Below, piece after piece: positions 16,134 through 24,152 of a stretch of 43,815 nt of DNA (position 1 is its first letter; every line of letters begins with the position of its first letter). The notes under the pieces were generated by a model. It had not been told where the DNA came from. It did not search any database and worked only from the letters and a program-made list of their open reading frames with translations. The position numbers and the translations under genes were made by a program. Where the stretch lies: contig PCWG01000017.1 in NCBI GenBank assembly GCA_002787235.1, positions 1-43,815 on the forward strand, written 5' to 3'. The stretch comes from Nitrospinae bacterium CG11_big_fil_rev_8_21_14_0_20_45_15 (GTDB taxonomy: Bacteria; Nitrospinota; Nitrospinia; Nitrospinales; VA-1).

Positions 16134-17435
16134 ATGAAACCCAACGTCGTATTGATAACCATAGACACTTTGCGAGCCGATCATCTGGGCTGTTATGGCT
16201 ACAACCGCGCGACCAGCCCGAATATAGATGAATTAGCTAAAAATGGAACGGTGTTTGAAAACGCGATTGCGCAGGCTCCGTGGACCATTCCGTCACTCGC
16301 ATCCATGCTCACTTCAAAATTTCCTCCCGAACTGGGGATGATCGAAAAATATTCTACCTTCGACGGACAACACAAGCTCATCTCTTCCTATCTTCAAGAA
16401 AACGGATACGAAACGGCGGGCTTTGTCTCTTGCGTGCTGGATTTTCTGACTCCCAAGCGCGGCTTCGCAGAGGGCTTCGATCATTACATCGGGCTGGAGA
16501 TGATTCGTGCGGATGAGATCAATCAACATGCCTTTGAATGGCTGGACCAGCGAAGCGGGGATCGTCCGCATTTCATGTGGGTGCATTATTGTGATGTGCA
16601 TTCAGACTATGACGCGCCCAAACCCTTCGAGAAATCCTTCACAGATAAAAAAATCGATACGCATCTGGGAAAGACTCGAACGCTGAAAGGCGTATTGAAG
16701 GGACAAACCGTTTTAAGTGCAAGGGAACTGGGAGAAGTCATCACCCTTTACGATCAGGAAATCCATTACACGGATCATCACATCGGACAGCTTCTAGCAA
16801 AATTAAAAGAGACCGGGCAATTTGACGATACTCTCATCATCATAGGGGCCGATCATGGTGAAGAATTTCTTGAGCATGGAGGCGTTTTGCATCAAACTTC
16901 ACTCTACGATGAATTGCTTCGCGCGCCGTTGATATTTCACTATCCCAAACAATTTGCAAAAGACAAAAGGATTGAAACACAGGTGCAGAATATGGACATC
17001 GTGCCAACGCTGATGGAGTTCTGCGGTCTGCCCCTGCCGGAGGATTTCCGGGGAAAGAGTTTGTTGTCTGCCATTTTGGGAGAGCCCAAAAAAGAGGAAG
17101 ATTACAGTTTCGCCCATCTCGATATTTCCAGTTTCAATCTGGGATGCGAAGAATGGAAGGAGTCCATCCTGAGAACGGTTTACATGGCTCGAACCAATGC
17201 AGAAAAATTGATCTACGAACCTCTCAAAGAATCGTTTGAGTATTACAATCTGCTCGAAGATCCCAAAGAACAAAAGAACCTGTTCACGCACGATGCTTTG
17301 AAAAATCGCGCCATCAAAAATGCCTTGTTGAACTGGTACGCACAAATGGAACGACGACCCGATGATTCCCAGAAAATGGATTTGGAACAGGAAACCCTCG
17401 ACCGCCTCGAAGCCCTCGGTTACATCGATGGATAA
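16134..17435 (+). CDS. Sulfatase-fold hydrolase/transferase with Thr nucleophile (copy 2)
   Basis: Paralogue of the preceding gene, 433 residues from ATG 16134. The frame is open from ATG 16089, but 16134 aligns with the start of copy 1 (PNVVLITIDTLRAD against PNVLLITLDTLRAD). Motifs: D11 in TIDTLRAD, Thr51 in WTIPSLAS at the nucleophile position, GADHGEEFLEHGG and a C-terminal DRLEALGYIDG. Like copy 1 it lacks the Cys needed for formylglycine and lacks a signal peptide. The two copies probably arose by tandem duplication and may act on related substrates or as a heterodimer. The next gene starts six bases after its stop, so they are co-transcribed. Confidence 0.82.
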   Translation: MKPNVVLITIDTLRADHLGCYGYNRATSPNIDELAKNGTVFENAIAQAPWTIPSLASMLTSKFPPELGMIEKYSTFDGQHKLISSYLQENGYETAGFVSCVLDFLTPKRGFAEGFDHYIGLEMIRADEINQHAFEWLDQRSGDRPHFMWVHYCDVHSDYDAPKPFEKSFTDKKIDTHLGKTRTLKGVLKGQTVLSARELGEVITLYDQEIHYTDHHIGQLLAKLKETGQFDDTLIIIGADHGEEFLEHGGVLHQTSLYDELLRAPLIFHYPKQFAKDKRIETQVQNMDIVPTLMEFCGLPLPEDFRGKSLLSAILGEPKKEEDYSFAHLDISSFNLGCEEWKESILRTVYMARTNAEKLIYEPLKESFEYYNLLEDPKEQKNLFTHDALKNRAIKNALLNWYAQMERRPDDSQKMDLEQETLDRLEALGYIDG

Positions 17436-17441
17436 TCAATC

Positions 17442-18836
17442 ATGACAATGCGACCTAAAAAACTGATGGTGATCGGACTCGATTGCGCCGCTCCCGAACT
17501 GGTGTTCGACCGCTGGCGCGACCGATTGCCCAATCTAAATCGGCTCATGAGCCAGGGCATTTACGGTCCGCTTGAAAGCTCCATGCCACCCATCACAGTC
17601 CCCGCATGGGCCTGCATGATGAGCGGGAAAGATCCCGGTTATCTCGGAGTGTATGGTTTTCGCAATCGAAAGGACCGCAGTTACGACAATCTCGGCATGG
17701 CCACATCACTGGCATTCAAGGAAGACATGGTTTGGGATCACCTCGGTCGCCGCGGGAAAAAATCAGTCGTTCTGAGTTTTCCACCCAGTTATCCCGTGAA
17801 ACCCATTGTCGGCTGGTCGACCGCCTGCTTCCTCACTCCCAATTCGCAAAGTGCCTACACGCATCCACCCGAACTGAAAGAAGAGCTGGAGAAGGCAACC
17901 GGACCTTACATCCCCGATGTGATGAACTTTCGCACCGAAGACAAGGACAATCTCTTAGAGCAAATCCACGCCATGGCAAAGAACCATTTCGATCAGGCCG
18001 AATACATGGCGAAGGAGAAGGACTGGGATTTTTTCATGATGGTGGAAATGGGAGTCGATCGCATTCATCACGGACTCTGGAAATATTGCAGTCCCAGCCA
18101 TCCTCGATTCGTACCCGGCAATCCTTACGAAAACAGCATTCGTGATTTCTATATCTACTCCGACCAACGCATCGGCAAACTGTTGGAACTCGCTGGACCC
18201 GAAACCGCCGTCCTCGTCGTCTCCGACCACGGTGCGCGCGATATGATCGGGGGAATCTGCATCAATGAATGGCTCATTCAGGAAGGCTACCTCAAACTGA
18301 ACGGACCCGTCGAAGGTTTGCAAAATCCCAGCAAGGTTGGAATCGATTGGGAAAACACAAAAGTCTGGGCCGAAGGCGGCTATTACTCACGCATCTTTTT
18401 AAACGTTCGTGGACGCGAACCGCAAGGCTGTGTCGCGCCGGAAGACTATGAAAATTTACGCACCGAGCTGACGGAGAAACTGACCGCGCTCGGAGACGAA
18501 ACGGGAAATCCGATCGGTACAATCATTTACAAGCCCGAAGACATTTACAAACAGATCAATGGAATCGCGCCCGATCTGCTCGCCCTGTTTGGCGATTTGA
18601 GTTGGCGCGCCGTTGGAACCGTCGGACATGGCTCGGTCCACACACGCGAAAATGATACCGGACCCGATGACGCCAATCACGCACGGGACGGACTCTATAT
18701 CTATAGTTCCCCGCAAGGCGAAGTGCCTGCATCACCGCATCGTGCCGCGCTCTACGACATCGCACCCAGCATCTTGAAATTATACGGCATTGCTTCCCCG
18801 GAAAATGGGGCGGGTAAGACACTCGATTTTTTCTAG
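17442..18836 (+). CDS. Type I phosphodiesterase/nucleotide pyrophosphatase-like protein
   Basis: 464 residues, a third member of the alkaline phosphatase superfamily, closer to the phosphodiesterase/nucleotide pyrophosphatase branch. Signatures: KLMVIGLDCAAPEL (metal Asp14), PPITVPAWACMMSGKDPG with Thr52 as likely nucleophile, VEMGVDRIHHGLWKY and VVSDHGARDM, then NHARDGLYIYS near the C-terminus. No signal peptide. Proteins of this branch are often found with polysaccharide genes and annotated as alkaline phosphatase family or AP endonuclease-like nucleotide hydrolases; true substrates are mostly unknown. The start at 17442 follows the previous stop by six bases; a second Met at codon 3 is an alternative. 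Confidence 0.8.
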   Translation: MTMRPKKLMVIGLDCAAPELVFDRWRDRLPNLNRLMSQGIYGPLESSMPPITVPAWACMMSGKDPGYLGVYGFRNRKDRSYDNLGMATSLAFKEDMVWDHLGRRGKKSVVLSFPPSYPVKPIVGWSTACFLTPNSQSAYTHPPELKEELEKATGPYIPDVMNFRTEDKDNLLEQIHAMAKNHFDQAEYMAKEKDWDFFMMVEMGVDRIHHGLWKYCSPSHPRFVPGNPYENSIRDFYIYSDQRIGKLLELAGPETAVLVVSDHGARDMIGGICINEWLIQEGYLKLNGPVEGLQNPSKVGIDWENTKVWAEGGYYSRIFLNVRGREPQGCVAPEDYENLRTELTEKLTALGDETGNPIGTIIYKPEDIYKQINGIAPDLLALFGDLSWRAVGTVGHGSVHTRENDTGPDDANHARDGLYIYSSPQGEVPASPHRAALYDIAPSILKLYGIASPENGAGKTLDFF

Positions 18837-18858
18837 CCCAATATAAGGACACCCCGGT

Positions 18859-20349
18859 TTGAAAGAAACAATTCTACAGGCCATTCTTACCGACGATCTG
18901 AGCCGGGCCCGCGCACTGCTGGCAGACGATGCAAACGGACTCGAAACCGTGAGGCTCTTGCTCGATCAAGTCAAAGACAAGTCATCCAAACCCCTAGGTA
19001 ACGTTCAAACCCCTTTGCCGCGTGTTGTCAGCACCTCAGTGTCCTATACCTGCGGAGTGGGTTGTAAAATGTGCAACGCGGGATTTGCAGAGAAGACCTA
19101 TCTTTTCGAAGATTACAAATACCTCTCACCCGAGCAATTCGACGCTCTGGAACCCTGGCTGGAAAAATCCAGCCATGTTGTTTTTGTCGGACTCGGAGAA
19201 ACCCTCGATTGCCCACACATCGAAACCTACCTGAACAAAGTACGGGACAAAATCAGCTTCCTCACAACCAGCGGCGTTCCACTCAACCGTGAGAAAGCTG
19301 AAATGCTGATTCGGTCGGGACTGAAATACATCAATTATTCTTTCGACGGCAATTCCACCATGGGGCATGGCGGAGGCTCTACTGCTTACGCAAAGAAATT
19401 TTGGAATAAAATTTCAATGATGGAGCAAATCAAACAAGAGTCCGGCTCATCATTGCCTGAGCAAATGCTCACCATAGCCCTCAACATCGAAAATCTGCAT
19501 GAACTTCACAACATCATCGCAACAGGCGTTCAACACGGGATGAGTAAATTCATGTTGAGTCCGATGACACCGCCCGCAAAAGAATCCATTCCAGACACAC
19601 TTCACGCCGACTACGATCGCTACAAAGAAAAAATCAATCGCGTCATGCAGTACTGGAATGCAAAAGAAAAGTTCGTGCGGTTTTTCGAGTTACCTCAAGC
19701 ATACGACGAAAGCAATCTCTGTCATTTTCTCGATAAGCAGATCGTGTTTGAACTGAACAGGGACCGCCCAAAAGTGTGTTGTGGTCCTCTCGACGCGCCC
19801 TTGCGATTGACTGAGACTCTGCCAGCGGATTACTGGAATGCGTTTCCATTTCGATATTTGCGATATCATGAATTTTACAAACCGACCGCAACTCTCCCAG
19901 CCGCTTGCGAAGCCTGTTGGTTCAAAGCACCCAAGAAATTTGGCGAGTCCCTCCAAACCCGATTTTCAATGCCACCTCAGCAGGAAGAATTTCATCAGCT
20001 TTATCAAGCCACATCCAAGCTAAAGAAACTGGGGCGATATGAAGAAGCACAAACCATCTTCAGACACATTGCAAACAATGCGACCGAATTGTCTCTGAAA
20101 GGCAAGGCCTGGTTCCATATTGGCGAGATGCAATTGTTCGGTAAAAATTATGTCTCGGCACAAACCAGTTTCGAAAATTCCGTACATTACTGTTTCGATC
20201 ACCAACTGGCGTTTGCTTATTTGTACCTGCTCTATGCCATCAACGAAGTGCCTTGCACTGAAAAACCATTGCGTCTCCCGAATCAGGAATTTTTAGATTA
20301 TTTCAAAGAACTACCAAAAGATCGTTCCCTTAAAACGGATGCTTTCTAA
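18859..20349 (+). CDS. Radical SAM protein with C-terminal TPR-like region
   Basis: 496 residues. The radical SAM cluster motif CGVGCKMC (CxxxCxxC, near residue 67) is followed by the SAM-binding VGLGETLDCP region and LTTSGVPLNREKAEML, a typical TIM-barrel strand. Later cysteines (SNLCHF, KVCCGPL, CEACWF) could hold an auxiliary cluster of SPASM type. From about residue 380 helical repeats LGRYEEAQTIFRHI and NYVSAQTSFENSV look like TPRs, a protein-binding part. The start is TTG at 18859 with AAGGA about 8 bases before it; no ATG precedes the first motif. It follows the phosphodiesterase gene by 22 bases. It may modify a peptide, lipid or sugar in this module; the substrate is not known. Confidence 0.85.
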   Translation: MKETILQAILTDDLSRARALLADDANGLETVRLLLDQVKDKSSKPLGNVQTPLPRVVSTSVSYTCGVGCKMCNAGFAEKTYLFEDYKYLSPEQFDALEPWLEKSSHVVFVGLGETLDCPHIETYLNKVRDKISFLTTSGVPLNREKAEMLIRSGLKYINYSFDGNSTMGHGGGSTAYAKKFWNKISMMEQIKQESGSSLPEQMLTIALNIENLHELHNIIATGVQHGMSKFMLSPMTPPAKESIPDTLHADYDRYKEKINRVMQYWNAKEKFVRFFELPQAYDESNLCHFLDKQIVFELNRDRPKVCCGPLDAPLRLTETLPADYWNAFPFRYLRYHEFYKPTATLPAACEACWFKAPKKFGESLQTRFSMPPQQEEFHQLYQATSKLKKLGRYEEAQTIFRHIANNATELSLKGKAWFHIGEMQLFGKNYVSAQTSFENSVHYCFDHQLAFAYLYLLYAINEVPCTEKPLRLPNQEFLDYFKELPKDRSLKTDAF

Positions 20350-20400
20350 GTGGACCCCGCTCCGATAGGCGAGTGCAGAAAAACAAAACTCTACACATTC

Positions 20401-20493
20401 GTCATTGCGGGGAGGCGTCAGCCGACGCGGCAATCCATTTTAAATGAATGGTTATAATGGATCGCCACGTCGCTTTCAGCGACTCGCAATGAC
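20401..20493. repeat. 93-bp inverted-repeat (MITE/REP-like) element
   Basis: The stretch begins GTCATTGCG and ends CGCAATGAC, its exact inverse. Inside, CGACGCGGCAATCCATT pairs with AATGGATCGCCACGTCG at 15 of 17 positions. It can therefore fold into one long imperfect hairpin. Palindromic elements with GTCATTGCG ends are scattered through many bacterial genomes. It sits in the 284-base gap between the radical SAM and NHL genes, and no transposase is present. A further short hairpin (CGGCG-GCT-CGCCG) lies at 20523-20535. Confidence 0.75.
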
Positions 20494-20633
20494 TGCTTAC
20501 CTCTTGATAGTTCAATTGCCACCGGCGGCTCGCCGCTAGCTTGTATTTTTATTTTAACTATGGTCAAATGCGGTGAGACAAAACTGGCACAGAGAACCCA
20601 TAAAACGAAACCCACATCAACCCACAAATCGCC

Positions 20634-23600
20634 TTGAATACCCCGTCTTCCCTGCAATTCGAGCGTAGCCTCCGCGGACAAGACACGTCTTGCCCCCCAT
20701 CCGGACTGGCCTTTACGAGCGACGGAAAAATCATCGTCGCCGACGATTTCAATCACCGCATCCAGATTTATAATCAGGACGGAACACTCTTGCAAAGCTT
20801 TGGAGAAAAAGGTTCCGCGCCCGGTCAGTTTTGTTACCCAAAGGGAATCGCTCTGGATGACGAAGGACAAATCTACGTCGCCGACTGCTGGAATCATCGA
20901 ATTCAGGTTTTTAATGGCGAAGGAAAATTCATTCGCGCCTTTGGTTCCTGCGGCGATGAGCTGGGGGAAATGAATGAGCCTTATCATTTGTTGCTCGATT
21001 CAACGGGCAAATTGGTCGTCGTCGAGCGTTGCAATCACCGCCTGCAGTTTTTCACAAAAGAGGGAGTCTCACTGGGGCGCATGGGAAGCCGGGGAACCGA
21101 GTTGGAGGAGAAACTGGGGAAATTATTTCAAACCCCACCGCATCTTTTGCCACCCCCTTTGTTTGAATTCCCAACCTCGATCGCCGTGGACAGTGTCGGG
21201 AATCATTACATCTCAGACAGCGGCAACCATCGCATCGTAAAATTTGATTCAAAGTGGAACCGACTGGCGAGCTTTGGAGAGTATGGTTCCGGTCCCAGTC
21301 AATTCGAGTATGCCATGTGGCTGAGTATCGGCCCAAACGATCTTTTGTATGTCGCCGATCTGAACAACAACCGAATTCAGATATTATCATCCAGTGGAGT
21401 TTTTCTAGGCGAACAGACCACTTCAGGGAAGTCGAACTCACTCGAAGCACCCTGTTTGACAGGACTCGACACGAACGGACGTTTGTATATCGGGCTCAGT
21501 CTCGACCCCGCAGTCCATTGCTACACACTCTACCCTTCGACAGAAATACAAAGAGCCGAAGCGGCCTTGCAGAAAGAACCAGAGAACCTGCAAATCCTCG
21601 ACTGGAATGCACAGATTTTAGAGAAACAAAACCAGCGTGAGCAGGCACTGAAGCATTATTACAAAATAGCTCAGACCCTGTGGTTGCAGGATGCAGAGAC
21701 AGACATTCAGCAAGCTTCGCTGGACAGTCTGATACGAATGGCAGGTTTGATCCATGACGGAACAGCTCTACCTTCTGCCCGACCCGCGTTGATCAAAGGA
21801 CTTGAAGTCATCATCAAAGCATTGCAGAAATCGCGTCAGAAATTGATGGATCACTTCATAGAATGGGACGAGGTATTCCCAAAGTTCATCCATCAACAAG
21901 TTGCAGAACATCATCTTATTTTGCAGGAACAGGAGGATGAGCAGACCTTCAATCAAAGCTTGTACGATTTGGAAAGTAGGGAACGCAATCTGTTCAGGCA
22001 ATCCCGGATTTTGGCGTACAATTACCGTATCCACGCCATTCAGTGCGCAAATTATCTGTATCGCGCCATCCCCTTATTGGAAGACAGCGAACGAGATGGA
22101 TGCTATCAATCCGTAAAAGAAAACATCCAGACCCTGTGTCAACAAATCAACAGCTACATGGATGCTAAAGAAAAGAATGAAGAAACGCTCTTGCAGGAAT
22201 TCAGCAGTGCCGCCGAGAGTCAGGAAAAATGGGCATCCTTCCTCGAAAAATTAAATTACAGTCGAAGAACATTGATCGTCTCCGCCTACCTGTGCTGGGA
22301 TCTTCAAGCGCAGATCAAGACAATCAAGGCAATCTACCTTCAGCAAAAGCAAGACGAACCCCTGGGAAAATTGATCGACACAATATTTTTGGAATCCCCG
22401 GGCGCAAACCAGATACCGCAATTGCTCATGGGATTTCAAGAAGACTGGAGCCTCGTTGCACAGTTGGGAATAGACCTGAATGATTTGATCGACTGCCGCT
22501 CCCATGAAAAAGTCTCCAGACTCGAACCGGCACCCCTTGAAGTACCGCCCGATTATTTTTGCCCTGTGCCTTACGACACAGAGAATATGAATATCGCAGA
22601 CATTGCCAAATTCCAGATCGACGAATCTTTCCCTTTCAGCATGACAACAAATGGCATTGCCGTGGGCGCGGATCTCTATCCCTTCAGTCTCATTAACGAT
22701 CCCAAAGCCTTTGCACAACGCCTGCAAGAGATGGTCGAGTTACTGCCGCTCTACGAAGAAAAGGACAAGGAATTACAACTTCAGCTGGAAGAACTGATCC
22801 GACAGGAAATTGACCTCAACGATCAACTGGCCCAGGTCAATGCGCTCGATAAAAAGTCACCCATCAGTTTGAGCAATAATATTGAAGTCGTGGCTTTTCA
22901 GGCCAGCCTGTTGCGACGGATGATTTTGACTCTGGAGATAAACCAGTTGAGCAATCTCTACCGGCTGACATTGGGAACCGCCTTGCTCGGTAAGAGCCAG
23001 AACTCAGAACTCGCAGAACCCATCCGTCAAATCCTGAAAACAAAATCGGATCAATTGAAGGAAGAACAGAGCCAACTTTTTGCGGAAAGAAAAGCACTCG
23101 CCAATCAGGAAAGTCAAGCCAACACACGATTAGAAAGTCAAACTTCCGTCGCAAGAGAAGGCCAGGCCCAGGAAATATTGAGCAATCAGAAACAGCGCGC
23201 CTATTTTCTAGCAAGCAAACCCCTGGTAGAGTTGCGTGTCTTTCAGGCTTGCAGAAAACAGAATCTTTACAGAAAACTAGAGACCCTGTTTTCCAAACCG
23301 AAGCCCAAAGTAGAGTTGCAAATTCACTGGAAACGATCCATCGGGCAGGCGGGAGACAACATCGATTGTGTCATGACACCGTTTTCATCCGCTATGTCAA
23401 CCGATGGCAATCTATGGGTACCCGATCAGGAGAATCATTCCGTGGTGAAATTTTCCAGAACCGGAAAATATTTATCGCACTTTGGTGTGTGGGGAGAAAG
23501 TCCCGGGTGCCTGAAAAAACCGACCGATATTCAAATCGATGCAGAGGGTAACCTCATCGTCACCGATGTGAAAATGTGTCGAATTACAAAATTCTCATCC

Positions 23601-24152
23601 GACGGAACATTCCTGAAAATTTACGGACACGAAGAGCCAACAGAAAACCGCCCGGGTCAGGTGAATTCCATTTCACTCGACACCAACGGCAACCTTTGGG
23701 CCGCAGATCGACAAAACAACCGCCTGCTGGTCTATCATCCCGACGGAAGTTTGAAAGATGTGATTCATGCGCAAGGGAAATTGAATTTCCCGGTAGCGGT
23801 TCAATGCATGGAAAATGGAGATTGTATCGTCGGCGATAAATCCAGCCAACGTTTGAAACGATTCAACGCAAAAGGCGAGATGACGCACCATTTTTCCACT
23901 GAGGATTTTTCGTGCGAAGAAATTTACGTGATCGCCTACAGTCCAAAGCACGGCATCTTTGCATCCGACGTATGGAATCATCAGATACTGCATCTGACTG
24001 CCGAGTTGAAATTAATTTCGCGCATCAACCCTGCGGGCAGAAGGGCGGGGAATCTGGGACGAATCGCCGGGATGCTTGTGGATGGAGATGAACTTTTTGT
24101 GTCCGATATTGACAATCAAACGATTCAGGTCTTTGATCTCACGGTGTCCTGA
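20634..24152 (+). CDS. Giant double NHL-propeller protein with helical middle
   Basis: 1172 residues without signal peptide or membrane helix. Residues about 15-300 hold some six NHL repeats, e.g. GKIIVADDFNHRIQIYNQDG and GQIYVADCWNHRIQVFNGEG. A TPR-like helix pair follows (305-350). Residues about 350-900 are helical and rich in Glu, Gln and Leu, with coiled-coil stretches. A second set of about six NHL repeats fills 905-1172, e.g. GNLIVTDVKMCRITKFSSDG and GNLWAADRQNNRLLVYHPDG. NHL propellers usually bind proteins, RNA or peptides. The start is TTG 20634 (frame closed by TAA at 20601-20603), with no clear ribosome site, so the true start is uncertain. The gene ends 28 bases inside the convergent YfhO-type gene. 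Confidence 0.85.
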   Translation: MNTPSSLQFERSLRGQDTSCPPSGLAFTSDGKIIVADDFNHRIQIYNQDGTLLQSFGEKGSAPGQFCYPKGIALDDEGQIYVADCWNHRIQVFNGEGKFIRAFGSCGDELGEMNEPYHLLLDSTGKLVVVERCNHRLQFFTKEGVSLGRMGSRGTELEEKLGKLFQTPPHLLPPPLFEFPTSIAVDSVGNHYISDSGNHRIVKFDSKWNRLASFGEYGSGPSQFEYAMWLSIGPNDLLYVADLNNNRIQILSSSGVFLGEQTTSGKSNSLEAPCLTGLDTNGRLYIGLSLDPAVHCYTLYPSTEIQRAEAALQKEPENLQILDWNAQILEKQNQREQALKHYYKIAQTLWLQDAETDIQQASLDSLIRMAGLIHDGTALPSARPALIKGLEVIIKALQKSRQKLMDHFIEWDEVFPKFIHQQVAEHHLILQEQEDEQTFNQSLYDLESRERNLFRQSRILAYNYRIHAIQCANYLYRAIPLLEDSERDGCYQSVKENIQTLCQQINSYMDAKEKNEETLLQEFSSAAESQEKWASFLEKLNYSRRTLIVSAYLCWDLQAQIKTIKAIYLQQKQDEPLGKLIDTIFLESPGANQIPQLLMGFQEDWSLVAQLGIDLNDLIDCRSHEKVSRLEPAPLEVPPDYFCPVPYDTENMNIADIAKFQIDESFPFSMTTNGIAVGADLYPFSLINDPKAFAQRLQEMVELLPLYEEKDKELQLQLEELIRQEIDLNDQLAQVNALDKKSPISLSNNIEVVAFQASLLRRMILTLEINQLSNLYRLTLGTALLGKSQNSELAEPIRQILKTKSDQLKEEQSQLFAERKALANQESQANTRLESQTSVAREGQAQEILSNQKQRAYFLASKPLVELRVFQACRKQNLYRKLETLFSKPKPKVELQIHWKRSIGQAGDNIDCVMTPFSSAMSTDGNLWVPDQENHSVVKFSRTGKYLSHFGVWGESPGCLKKPTDIQIDAEGNLIVTDVKMCRITKFSSDGTFLKIYGHEEPTENRPGQVNSISLDTNGNLWAADRQNNRLLVYHPDGSLKDVIHAQGKLNFPVAVQCMENGDCIVGDKSSQRLKRFNAKGEMTHHFSTEDFSCEEIYVIAYSPKHGIFASDVWNHQILHLTAELKLISRINPAGRRAGNLGRIAGMLVDGDELFVSDIDNQTIQVFDLTVS

